From assembly GCA_964574495.1 (NCBI GenBank), contig CAZNNT010000014.1, positions 1 to 21,085 of the forward strand: DNA of 21,085 nucleotides, given 5' to 3'. The notes under the pieces are model-generated. The model was given only the letters and a program-made list of their open reading frames with translations, did no database searches and had not been told where the DNA came from. The position numbers were made by a program, and so were the translations under genes. Positions 13,059 through 20,132 of the stretch are shown piece by piece. The stretch's first letter is position 1. The number at the start of each line of letters is the position of its first letter. This DNA comes from HO2-45-28 sp964574495. GTDB lineage: Bacteria; Patescibacteriota; Minisyncoccia; HO2-45-28.

Positions 13059-13083
13059 GACTTTTGCTGTTTTATTTTATAAC
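13057..13083 (+). promoter_or_regulatory. candidate rpsP promoter
   Basis: TTGACT (13057-13062) and TATAAC (13078-13083) are separated by 15 bases, shorter than ideal. Transcription would start about 3 bases before the rpsP ATG at 13093, again giving a nearly leaderless mRNA. Confidence 0.5.
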
Positions 13084-13092
13084 CTATATTTC

Positions 13093-13479
13093 ATGTTAAT
13101 GATACGATTACAGCGCGTAGGCAGGAAAAACGACCCAAGTTTCAGGGTCGTGCTTATGGATAAGAGAAGCGCCGCGAAAGCCGGCAAGGCCATTGAATTT
13201 CTGGGTTCATATAATCCTCGTCAAAAAACGGCCAGTTTTAAAGAGGACAGGATTAAATACTGGCTTTCGGTCGGAGCAAAGGCCTCGGCTTCGCTTCATA
13301 ATCTTTTGATTTCAAAAAATATCATTCAAGGCGCGAAAATAGACGTTTCGGCCAAATCCAAAAAGAAAGAAGAAAAGACATCCGCGGAAACTCCGGCCGA
13401 ATCTAAGATTGAAGCGCCGGCCGAAGCAGCAGCGGAAAAAACAGAAGAAAAAGTTGAAGAAAAATCCGAAACGGAGTAA
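13093..13479 (+). CDS. rpsP: 30S ribosomal protein S16 with extended tail
   Basis: Small-subunit protein needed for 30S assembly. The core (residues about 1-85) is typical: MIRLQRVGRKNDPSFRVVLMDKR, GKAIEFLGSYNP and the WLSVGAKAS-LHNLL helix. Residues 86-128 form a Lys/Glu/Ala-rich, probably disordered tail not needed for the fold. ATG 13093 is chosen, with ATG 13099 as an alternative; the TTG further upstream lies inside the terminator/promoter and would add a foreign N-terminus. The frame ends 9 bases before the site-2 protease gene. Confidence 0.94.
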   Translation: MLMIRLQRVGRKNDPSFRVVLMDKRSAAKAGKAIEFLGSYNPRQKTASFKEDRIKYWLSVGAKASASLHNLLISKNIIQGAKIDVSAKSKKKEEKTSAETPAESKIEAPAEAAAEKTEEKVEEKSETE

Positions 13480-13488
13480 AATTAACTA

Positions 13489-14568
13489 ATGATTTTGGAA
13501 ATAGCGGTCTTTTTTGGGGTGCTCGCTCTTTTGGTATTAGCGCATGAGTTCGGGCATTTTATCGTCGCAAGAAGCAGGGGAGTGAGGGTGGAAGAATTTG
13601 GTTTTGGCTTTCCGCCGCGTCTTTTCGGTTTTCAAAAAGGCGGCACCTTTTACTCTTTTAATCTTTTGCCTTTGGGCGGTTTCGTGAAAATATCCGGAGA
13701 AAACGATTCCGCGTCATCTGATCCGAAAAACTTTTCTTCGCATAGCTTGCAAGCTCGAGCCGCCATTCTTTCGGCGGGCGTTATTTTTAATATTATTTTG
13801 GCCTTTATTATTTTTTCTTCCGCCGTTTATATCGGATTGCCCATTGACGCTTCCACGCCCCTTTTAACCGCGAAAACCGGCGGAAATGAAATAACCGTCG
13901 TTGAAGTGCTGCCGCAATCGGCCGCGGAATCGGCCGGCATTGCGGCCGGCGATAAAATTCTGTCTTTGGAATCCGAGACCGGAGAAAAAATCATTCCGTC
14001 GTCCATTTCGGATATTCAGGCCTTCACCAAAAATCATTTAAGCCAAAAAATAGCCGTAGAAATAGAAAGAGGGAAAAAAAGCAAGACCCTATCCGCGATT
14101 TTAAGCTCAAGCGCGGTCTCGCCTCTGGGCGTGGCTATGACTGAAATCGGAATAATTTCCGCGCCGTGGTATAAAATTCCTTTAGTCGGGCTGGAACTGA
14201 CCGTGTCCGCTTTATGGGGGACGATTAAGGGTTTGTTTTTCATTATAGGACTTATTTTTTCCGGCGCTTCGGTAGCCGGTTTGGTAAGCGGGCCTGTCGG
14301 TATTTTCTCGGTCGTATCCGGCTCTTTGGTTTTCGGACTTCCGGTTTTAATGTCTTTAGTCGCGATTTTATCCCTTAATCTCGCGATTATAAATCTTATA
14401 CCCATTCCGGGACTTGACGGCGGACGCCTGCTTTTTCTTGTTTTTGAAGCCGCGCGGGGAAAACCCGTGGGCCAAAAAGTAAGCGGCTTGGCTCACACCG
14501 CGGGTTTTGCTATTTTAATAGTGCTGATGGCCGTTATCACTTATCTTGATATAAGGTCCAAATTATAA
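13489..14568 (+). CDS. rseP: RseP-type site-2 zinc metalloprotease
   Basis: Intramembrane protease that cuts within membrane helices, for example anti-sigma factors or remnant signal peptides. It is 359 aa. The zinc site HEFGH is at residues 19-23 in the first membrane helix, and the third ligand lies in NLIPIPGLDGG (Asp310). One PDZ domain spans about 135-207 (VVEVLPQSAAESAGIAAGDKILSLE). At least four membrane helices are visible (about 2-22, 93-116, 240-262 and 276-305), with another at the end (338-354). It lies between rpsP and proS, an order also seen in bacteria where rseP precedes proS. The substrate is unknown; no anti-sigma factor is nearby. Confidence 0.93.
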   Translation: MILEIAVFFGVLALLVLAHEFGHFIVARSRGVRVEEFGFGFPPRLFGFQKGGTFYSFNLLPLGGFVKISGENDSASSDPKNFSSHSLQARAAILSAGVIFNIILAFIIFSSAVYIGLPIDASTPLLTAKTGGNEITVVEVLPQSAAESAGIAAGDKILSLESETGEKIIPSSISDIQAFTKNHLSQKIAVEIERGKKSKTLSAILSSSAVSPLGVAMTEIGIISAPWYKIPLVGLELTVSALWGTIKGLFFIIGLIFSGASVAGLVSGPVGIFSVVSGSLVFGLPVLMSLVAILSLNLAIINLIPIPGLDGGRLLFLVFEAARGKPVGQKVSGLAHTAGFAILIVLMAVITYLDIRSKL

Positions 14569-14582
14569 ATATAAAAACGAAA

Positions 14583-15815
14583 ATGAAGCAAAGTCAATTT
14601 TTCGTAAAGGCGTTAAAAGAGAAGCCGAAAGACGCCGAAAATAAGGGCAGCACATATTTGCTTAGAGGCGGATTCATAGATAAGAATTCTTCGGGTGTCT
14701 ATACTTTTTTGCCGATGGGGCTTAGAGTTCTTGAAAAGATAAACCGCGTGATACGCGACGAGATGAATAATTTGGGGGCCTCGGAAATGCTGATGCCGGC
14801 GTTAATTTCCAAAAAATATTGGGAGGCCTCTAAACGCTGGAACACCGACATTCTCTATAAAGTTAAGGATTCCTCAAAGCAGGAATACGGTTTGGCTTTC
14901 ACTCACGAAGAGGTTTTAACGCCGCTTTTGAAAAAATTCATTTCCAGTTACAGGGATTTGCCTTTAGCGCTTTATCAAATACAGACCAAATTCAGGGATG
15001 AGCCGAGAGCCAGAGACGGATTAATCCGGACCAAAGAATTTTTAATGAAGGATTTATACAGTTTTCACGCCGACTACGGGGACTTGGAAAAATTTTATTG
15101 GCGAGCCGCAGACGCGTATAAAAAAATATTCAAACGTCTCGGTTTGGAAACGAAAATGGTTGAGGCCTCGGGGGGCGATTTTACCAAAGAATACACTCAC
15201 GAGTTTCAGGTTTTGTCCGAGACCGGGGAAGACGAAATTTTTTATTGCTCTTTCTGTGATTTTGCCCAAAATAAAGAAGTGGCTGGGGTTTCGGAAAAAA
15301 ATAAGTGTCCCAATTGCTCCGGGGGCGAAATATTGAAAGGCCGGGGCATTGAAGTCGGAAATATTTTTAAATTGGGCACTCGTTTTTCCGAATCCGCCGG
15401 GCTTCTTTATAAAAATAAAGAGGGCGAGGAAAATACGGTGGTTATGGGTTCTTACGGCATCGGGCCTTCAAGAATCATGGGGGCCTTAGCCGAGATTTCA
15501 AGCGACCAAAAAGGGCTTATTTGGAATAAGGAAACAAGCCCGTTTGACGCGCATTTATTGGAACTTGACGGCGGCGAAGATCAGGCGCGAAAGGCCTACG
15601 AAACTTTAAAGAAATCCGGCGCGGAAGTCCTTTACGACGACCGTAAAGAGCCGTCTGGCGGAGAAAAATTGGCTGAAGCCGATTTATTCGGCATTAACTG
15701 GCGGGTTGTTGCCAGCCGAAAAACGGCGGCTCAAAATAAAGTTGAAATCAAAAAAAGGAGCGAGGAGCGCGAACGCCTCGTGGACCTTAAAGAACTCGCG
15801 GATTATGTTAAATAA
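14583..15815 (+). CDS. proS: prolyl-tRNA synthetase without editing domain
   Basis: Class II synthetase that charges tRNA-Pro. It is 410 aa, against about 570 for E. coli-type ProRS. Motif 1 is at about 47-72, motif 2 is FRDEPRARDGLIRTKEFLMKDLYSF (starting F137) and motif 3 is GSYGIGPSRIMG (289-300), followed by an anticodon-binding domain (about 315-410). The ~180-aa INS editing domain that normally lies between motifs 2 and 3 is absent. In its place is a short segment with CSFC (222-225) and CPNC (242-245), a likely zinc knuckle. Mischarged Ala-tRNA-Pro would then need editing in trans or remain unedited. It overlaps mreB by 11 bases. Confidence 0.95.
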   Translation: MKQSQFFVKALKEKPKDAENKGSTYLLRGGFIDKNSSGVYTFLPMGLRVLEKINRVIRDEMNNLGASEMLMPALISKKYWEASKRWNTDILYKVKDSSKQEYGLAFTHEEVLTPLLKKFISSYRDLPLALYQIQTKFRDEPRARDGLIRTKEFLMKDLYSFHADYGDLEKFYWRAADAYKKIFKRLGLETKMVEASGGDFTKEYTHEFQVLSETGEDEIFYCSFCDFAQNKEVAGVSEKNKCPNCSGGEILKGRGIEVGNIFKLGTRFSESAGLLYKNKEGEENTVVMGSYGIGPSRIMGALAEISSDQKGLIWNKETSPFDAHLLELDGGEDQARKAYETLKKSGAEVLYDDRKEPSGGEKLAEADLFGINWRVVASRKTAAQNKVEIKKRSEERERLVDLKELADYVK

Positions 15816-16857
15816 TTTTTTCAGTTTTTTTTCAGAAGATATAGGCATTGACCTGGGTACGGCCAATGTCTTGGTTTATGTCAAGGGGAAAGGGGTCGTG
15901 ATAAACGAGCCGTCGGTCATCGCTTTAAATCAAAAAACAGGTCAGGTGGTGGCCGTGGGCGCGGAAGCCAAGCGAATGGTTGGGCGCACTCCCACTCACA
16001 TTTCAATTATTAGGCCGCTGGTTGAAGGAGTGATTTCCGATTTTGAAATTACGCAGGAAATGCTTTCCTATTTTATTAAAAAAGTGCACGAGTCGCGTTA
16101 TTCGTATTTTGCCCGTCCCAGAGTGGTTGTGGGAGTGCCGTCGGGCATTACCGAGGTTGAGCGCAGAGCGGTCAGAGACGCGGTTTTGAACGCCGGAGCC
16201 CGCGAAGTTCATCTGGTTGAAGAACCGATGGCCGCCGCGGTGGGAATACTTATGCCGGTGCATGAACCGGTCGGCAATATGATTTTAGACATAGGCGGAG
16301 GAACGAGCGACATAGCCGTCGTATCTTTGGGTGGACTGGTCAGCTCTCTTAATTTGCGCGTGGCCGGAGATAGATTCAATGAAGATATCATCAATTATGT
16401 CCGCGATGAATTTAAACTGCTTTTGGGCGAAAGAACCGCGGAAGACCTTAAAATAGCCGTCGGTTCGGTTTCGAAATTAGAAGCGCCAATGGAAAGCGTT
16501 ATCAGGGGGCGCGATTTGGTAAGCGGCCTGCCTAGAGAAGTGATTATGACGGACGCGGATGTGCGTGAAGCTATGGCTAAATCCGTCAGAGCCGTGGCTA
16601 AGGGCGTTAAAGAAGTGATAGAATTGACTCCGCCGGAATTGGTTTCGGACATAATGCATCGGGGCATAGTGATGGTGGGCGGAGGAGCTTATTTGAGAGG
16701 TCTGGATAAACTGATTGAAAACGAAACAAAAATCCCCACCAGAATCGCCGAGGATCCAATGACGGCCGTTGTGCGAGGATGCGGAATAATTTTGGAGAAT
16801 CTGGATAATTTTCGCGGCGTTCTTTTGGAAAGGGAAGAAGACGTTTCTCCACAATGA
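15805..16857 (+). CDS. mreB: rod-shape actin homologue MreB
   Basis: Filament-forming ATPase that guides lateral wall synthesis at the inner membrane. It is 350 aa. It has an N-terminal amphipathic NNFFSFFSEDIGIDLGTANVLVY (phosphate-1 loop, residues about 14-24), phosphate-2 LDIGGGTSDIAVVSLGG (about 160-176), the VEEPMAAAVG connection and the adenosine motif MVGGGAYLRGLDKL. ATG 15805, inside the last codons of proS, gives the normal MreB start; the frame is open upstream but those codons belong to proS in another frame. Its TGA overlaps the mreC ATG. Confidence 0.96.
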   Translation: MLNNFFSFFSEDIGIDLGTANVLVYVKGKGVVINEPSVIALNQKTGQVVAVGAEAKRMVGRTPTHISIIRPLVEGVISDFEITQEMLSYFIKKVHESRYSYFARPRVVVGVPSGITEVERRAVRDAVLNAGAREVHLVEEPMAAAVGILMPVHEPVGNMILDIGGGTSDIAVVSLGGLVSSLNLRVAGDRFNEDIINYVRDEFKLLLGERTAEDLKIAVGSVSKLEAPMESVIRGRDLVSGLPREVIMTDADVREAMAKSVRAVAKGVKEVIELTPPELVSDIMHRGIVMVGGGAYLRGLDKLIENETKIPTRIAEDPMTAVVRGCGIILENLDNFRGVLLEREEDVSPQ

Positions 16858-17510
16858 CCTTATTTGGGCGCAAATCAATTTTAACGGGCTCGTTGATCAT
16901 CGTTTTTTTATTATTGTTTTTTTTCGGAGATTTTTTAGAGACAAAAACCGCCCCGTATTTATTCAGAAAAATAGTTTATTTTAGAGCGCTGATTTCTTTT
17001 CCTGGTTGGCAAAATGACGCGGGCCAAAGTAATCCGCCGGAAAATATCTTAAAAAGCGAAGATAATCTTTCGGAGGCCTTGGTTATTTTTAGCCCTCCGG
17101 CCATATCATATGACCAGCTGATCATCAATCGGGGGCTTAAAGACGGAATTAAAAATGGCAACCTGGTTATTTATTCCGATTACATTTTAGTCGGTAAAAT
17201 CGCCGAGACCTATGAGGATTCAAGCCGCGTGATTTCTTTTTCAAGTTACGGATTGGAGCAGAATGTTTTTTTGGAGCAAGCCGGAATTTCCGTAATTGCT
17301 TCCGGCAAAGGCAACGGAGAAATGACCGTAACTTTGCCGAGAGAATTTTCGGCCGTCTCCGGAGACAAAGTTTTATCTTTGACTAAGCCCGAGTATTTAA
17401 TCGGGTTTGTTGAGAAGATTGAATCGCCCGTAAATTCCCCGCTTAAAACCCTTGTGATAAAATCGCCTTTTAATATTTATAATTTGCGTTCGGTGCGCGT
17501 TTTAAAATGA
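16854..17510 (+). CDS. mreC: MreC-like shape protein, short
   Basis: Bitopic protein that links MreB to the external wall machinery. A membrane helix spans residues about 9-27. The external beta domain carries the MreC-type stretch PPAISYDQLIINRGLKDGIKNGNLVIYSDYILVGKIAE (about 81-118), and it ends with LVIKSPFNIYNLRSVRVLK. At 218 aa it is shorter than usual (about 270-360), because the coiled coil between the membrane and the beta domain is reduced to about 40 residues. It overlaps both neighbours by 4 bases (ATGA), so mreB, mreC and the next gene are translationally coupled. Confidence 0.87.
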   Translation: MTLFGRKSILTGSLIIVFLLLFFFGDFLETKTAPYLFRKIVYFRALISFPGWQNDAGQSNPPENILKSEDNLSEALVIFSPPAISYDQLIINRGLKDGIKNGNLVIYSDYILVGKIAETYEDSSRVISFSSYGLEQNVFLEQAGISVIASGKGNGEMTVTLPREFSAVSGDKVLSLTKPEYLIGFVEKIESPVNSPLKTLVIKSPFNIYNLRSVRVLK

Positions 17511-17818
17511 TGCGGATTTTAGCCACCATTTTACTGGTCCTCTCTCTTTTTTTATTGCCCTGGATAGTCGTATTCGCCGGCGTTTTTTTGTCCGCGGCGG
17601 TATTTTCATGGTATATTGAAGCGTTTTTGGTGGGTTTTATCGCTTTTTTGGTCGCGGGCGCGCCTCTTTGGAAAATCTTTCTGATTTTCGCTCTGGCGAT
17701 TTTTATTCAGGAAAAACTCAAAACGCGCATGAATTTTTCCCGGCCGGTTCTTTCCGTCCTCTACCTGTGGCTGGCCGGTTTTTTAAGTTTCGTGTTTATG
17801 TTTTTGGTTTTGGCATAA
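17507..17818 (+). CDS. membrane protein in the mreD position, 103 aa
   Basis: Very hydrophobic, with three to four membrane helices (about 3-26, 31-49, 52-67 and 80-102) and one basic cytoplasmic loop (EKLKTRMNFSRP). Position right after mreC, with an ATGA overlap, suggests an MreD equivalent. Typical MreD is about 160 aa with more helices, and no decisive motif is seen, so it could also be an unrelated small membrane protein. ATG 17507 or the adjacent ATG 17510 may be used. Confidence 0.65.
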   Translation: MMRILATILLVLSLFLLPWIVVFAGVFLSAAVFSWYIEAFLVGFIAFLVAGAPLWKIFLIFALAIFIQEKLKTRMNFSRPVLSVLYLWLAGFLSFVFMFLVLA

Positions 17819-17839
17819 CGCGCGATTTTTTAATATATT
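17810..17839 (+). promoter_or_regulatory. candidate promoter of the amidohydrolase gene
   Basis: TTGGCA (17810-17815) and TATATT (17834-17839) are spaced by 18 bases. The ATG at 17846 is 6 bases past the -10 and has no Shine-Dalgarno, consistent with another leaderless transcript. Confidence 0.45.
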
Positions 17840-17845
17840 GTTAAT

Positions 17846-19420
17846 ATGGCGATTTATTCCACAATCATAAGAAACGCGCTGATTTTTGACGGATCGGGCC
17901 GCCCTCCTAAAAAAACCGACTTGGGAATCGCGGGCGACAGAATATCTTACGTCGGCGATTTAACGGGGGAAAGTTCCGCGGAGGAAATTGACGCTTCGGG
18001 ATTATATCTTGCCCCGGGTTTCGTGGATATCACCAACCACTCGGATACTCACTGGTCCTTGTTTAATTTTCCTTTGCAGGAAAGTTTGGTCAAGCAGGGT
18101 GTCAGCACTATTTTGGGCGGAAATTGCGGTTCTTCCTTAGCGCCGATTGTAAGCGCGCTGGATATAGAAAATCTGCAGAAGTGGACGGACGGCAACGCGA
18201 TCAACATAAATTGGCAAAGCGCGCGTGAATTTATGGATGAATTAAAAAACCATAAATTCTCCGTTAATTTCGGAACTCTCGCCGGCCACGGCACTCTTAG
18301 ACGCGCTTCAGGTATGGATATAAGTTTGCCGGCGGACCTTGAAGATGTTGAAAAAATGGTTTTTCTGCTTGAAGAGTCGTTAAAAGACGGGGTTTTCGGA
18401 CTTTCAACCGCTTTGGGCCGAGGATACGCTTTATCGGCCGATGATAACGAAATGGAGCGTTTGTTGGCCTCGGTTAAGAATTTCGGCGGAATATCCAAAC
18501 ATCATCTTGAAAATGAGGGAGCGGGCGTCGTGGGAGCGGTTTCAAGAATCGTTTCCTTGGCCAGAGCCACGGGCGTCAAAAGCCATATCTCGCATTTTAA
18601 GGTTTTGGGCAGGAAATCCTGGCCCCAGCAAAAAATCGCGCTGGAAATAATAGAGCGAGCCAGGGATTCGGGGCTTGAACTGACGGCGGATTTCTTTCCT
18701 TACACGGCCACCGGTTCCAATCTTTATCTTCTTTTGCCGGAATGGGCCATAATCGGGAATTTGAAAGAAATAGCCGAGCGCTTGGCCTCCCCGTCCCTCA
18801 GAGAAAAAATTATAAATGATTTGAAATCCAAAACGCTCCATTACGAAAAAATAATAGTCGCCCGCACTTTAAAAGATACCAATGTCGCGGGTAAAAGTTT
18901 GCAAAATATCGCGGCGGACGCCGGTTTAAGTCCGGAAGAGACGATTTTAAAATTGCTTTTGACCAACGATTTGCAGGTAAGCATCTTTAACGAGACAATC
19001 TCGGAAGAAAATTTGCTTGAATTGGCCTCCAAGGATTATACGGCCATATCTTCCGACGGTTTTGGTCTGGGGTTTTGGGAGGCGAAAAATAATCTGGCGC
19101 ATCCCAGATCATTCGGAGCTTTCACGAGGGCGCTTCGTCTTCTGGTCAAAGATAAAGAAATACTGACCTGGGAAGAAACCATCCGCAAAATGACGGGGCT
19201 TCCCGCGAATATCATCGGTTTGGAAAAGAGGGGATTGATTCGCGAGGATTTTTTTGCCGATATCGTTATTTTTGACCCGGAAAAAATAACGGATGACGCC
19301 GACTACAAAAATCCGCATCGTTTTTCGAGGGGAGTGGAGCATCTTTTCATCAACGGACAGGCCGTTTTATCCGGCGGAGAATTAACGGGAAAAAAATCGG
19401 GAAAAGTGATTTTGAAATAA
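17846..19420 (+). CDS. D-aminoacylase/N-acyl-D-amino-acid deacylase-like amidohydrolase
   Basis: Amidohydrolase-superfamily enzyme, 524 aa. The beta-sandwich start (IIRNALIFDGSGRPP-KTDLGIAGDRISYVGD) leads into a metal-dependent barrel. Candidate metal ligands by comparison with D-aminoacylase are H65 in DITNHSDTH, Cys94 in GGNCGSSLAP, His219/His220, His247 or His250 in KSHISHFK, and Asp404 in SSDGFG. The first His of the usual HxH pair (as in DVHTHDD) is Thr63 here. The C-terminal GLEKRGLIREDFFADIVIFDPEKI is family-typical. It may release or recycle D-amino acids, for example from wall turnover, but the substrate is inferred from family only. The next gene starts 7 bases downstream. Confidence 0.9.
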   Translation: MAIYSTIIRNALIFDGSGRPPKKTDLGIAGDRISYVGDLTGESSAEEIDASGLYLAPGFVDITNHSDTHWSLFNFPLQESLVKQGVSTILGGNCGSSLAPIVSALDIENLQKWTDGNAININWQSAREFMDELKNHKFSVNFGTLAGHGTLRRASGMDISLPADLEDVEKMVFLLEESLKDGVFGLSTALGRGYALSADDNEMERLLASVKNFGGISKHHLENEGAGVVGAVSRIVSLARATGVKSHISHFKVLGRKSWPQQKIALEIIERARDSGLELTADFFPYTATGSNLYLLLPEWAIIGNLKEIAERLASPSLREKIINDLKSKTLHYEKIIVARTLKDTNVAGKSLQNIAADAGLSPEETILKLLLTNDLQVSIFNETISEENLLELASKDYTAISSDGFGLGFWEAKNNLAHPRSFGAFTRALRLLVKDKEILTWEETIRKMTGLPANIIGLEKRGLIREDFFADIVIFDPEKITDDADYKNPHRFSRGVEHLFINGQAVLSGGELTGKKSGKVILK

Positions 19421-19427
19421 GGAGAAT

Positions 19428-19913
19428 ATGGGTAAATTTAATTTCAAAAACGAACAAGATTTTGAAAAAGTCCGCGCTGACGCCGAGGCATTTTATGAAA
19501 CCATTGGTGAAGTTCGATGCCCGTATTTTGAAGAAAAGGTTGTTTTCAATATAACTGGATTGAAGCACTTGAAATTTAAATCAGATAAGGTGGCGCGACC
19601 GCGCGCCGAACAGTACGCACGCTTACGGCTATTAGTTGTCGCTCCGCGGGTACTCTCACTATCCAAAACCGTGCAGGGAATTTGGCATACCAAACATTTT
19701 GAACGAATCCGCGTGCATAACCGCACCGACGCAATTCTTAAGCTAGTTGCTTTCTACGAATTCATCGCGGTTTTAGAAAATACGCGGGTGAAAGTAATCG
19801 TTAAACAGATTAATGGCGGTCAAAAGTATTTTTGGAGCATTATTCCGTATTGGAAAATTGACTCCATAAACAGCCGGCGGTTATTATATAGTGGTGACCC
19901 GGAACACGACTAA
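19428..19913 (+). CDS. hypothetical protein, possible BECR-fold nuclease, 161 aa
   Basis: There is no firm family assignment. Residues about 30-60 (RCPYFEEKVVFNITGLKHLKFKS) and 85-143 (IWHTKHFERIRVHNRT, then FYEFIAVLENTRVKVIVKQ, GGQKYFWSIIPYWK) show an alpha plus four-strand beta pattern with conserved-looking His46, His87, His90, Arg93 and a W-x-I-I-P-Y-W end. It recalls the barnase/EndoU/colicin/RelE (BECR) toxin-like proteins of phages and CPR bacteria; this is recall of pattern, not a search result. AAGGAG (19419-19424) overlaps the stop of the amidohydrolase gene and is only 3 bases from the ATG. It is the last gene of that unit, before a strong terminator, and no antitoxin gene is adjacent. 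Confidence 0.75.
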   Translation: MGKFNFKNEQDFEKVRADAEAFYETIGEVRCPYFEEKVVFNITGLKHLKFKSDKVARPRAEQYARLRLLVVAPRVLSLSKTVQGIWHTKHFERIRVHNRTDAILKLVAFYEFIAVLENTRVKVIVKQINGGQKYFWSIIPYWKIDSINSRRLLYSGDPEHD

Positions 19914-19946
19914 ACTAAAAAATACCGCAGAGCGGCATTTTTTAGT
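19914..19946. terminator. strong bidirectional intrinsic terminator
   Basis: ACTAAAAAAT (19914-19923) pairs with ATTTTTTAGT (19937-19946), and CCGC pairs with GCGG (19925-19928/19932-19935) around AGA. One A/C mismatch separates the two stem parts. The A/U flanks make it work on either strand. It starts at the base after the stop codon. Confidence 0.85.
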
Positions 19947-19996
19947 GTGCTTGGTTACAGCTTGGATAGCCGTGACAGGGCGGACCCTCCAAGCAC
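19947..19996. ncRNA. candidate three-way-junction RNA element
   Basis: The closing stem GTGCTTGG (19947-19954) pairs with CCAAGCAC (19989-19996). Inside, GTTAC/GTGAC (19954-19958/19972-19976) plus GCT/AGC forms one arm with loop TGGAT, and AGGG/CCCT (19977-19988) forms a second with loop CGGA. G19954 can pair in only one of the two stems. Strand and function are unknown: it could be a leader element for murD, a small RNA, or chance. Confidence 0.35.
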
Positions 19997-20038
19997 TAAA
20001 TTCAATATAGCAAGTCCGCACAAAAAGTCAATAGTGCT

Positions 20039-20047
20039 TGTGGATAA
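20039..20047 (-). promoter_or_regulatory. single perfect DnaA box upstream of murD
   Basis: TGTGGATAA is the exact reverse complement of the TTATCCACA consensus. It is adjacent to the candidate murD -35 box, so bound DnaA could affect murD transcription. Confidence 0.5.
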
Positions 20048-20048
20048 G

Positions 20049-20075
20049 TTGAAATATTAAAAATTGGGATAAAAT
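20049..20075 (+). promoter_or_regulatory. possible murD promoter
   Basis: TTGAAA (20049-20054) and TAAAAT (20070-20075) are separated by 15 bases. The predicted transcript start, near 20082, is 3 bases before an in-frame TTG (20085) that may be the real murD start. Confidence 0.35.
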
Positions 20076-20132
20076 AAGCTTACATTGTTAAAATTATCTA
20101 AAAACATTAAGTCTAAATTTGGGGGTAAAAAA

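Noticed and set aside
15706..15804. Longer MreB starting at 15706
   Set aside because: The extra residues are proS coding sequence in another frame and do not resemble MreB.
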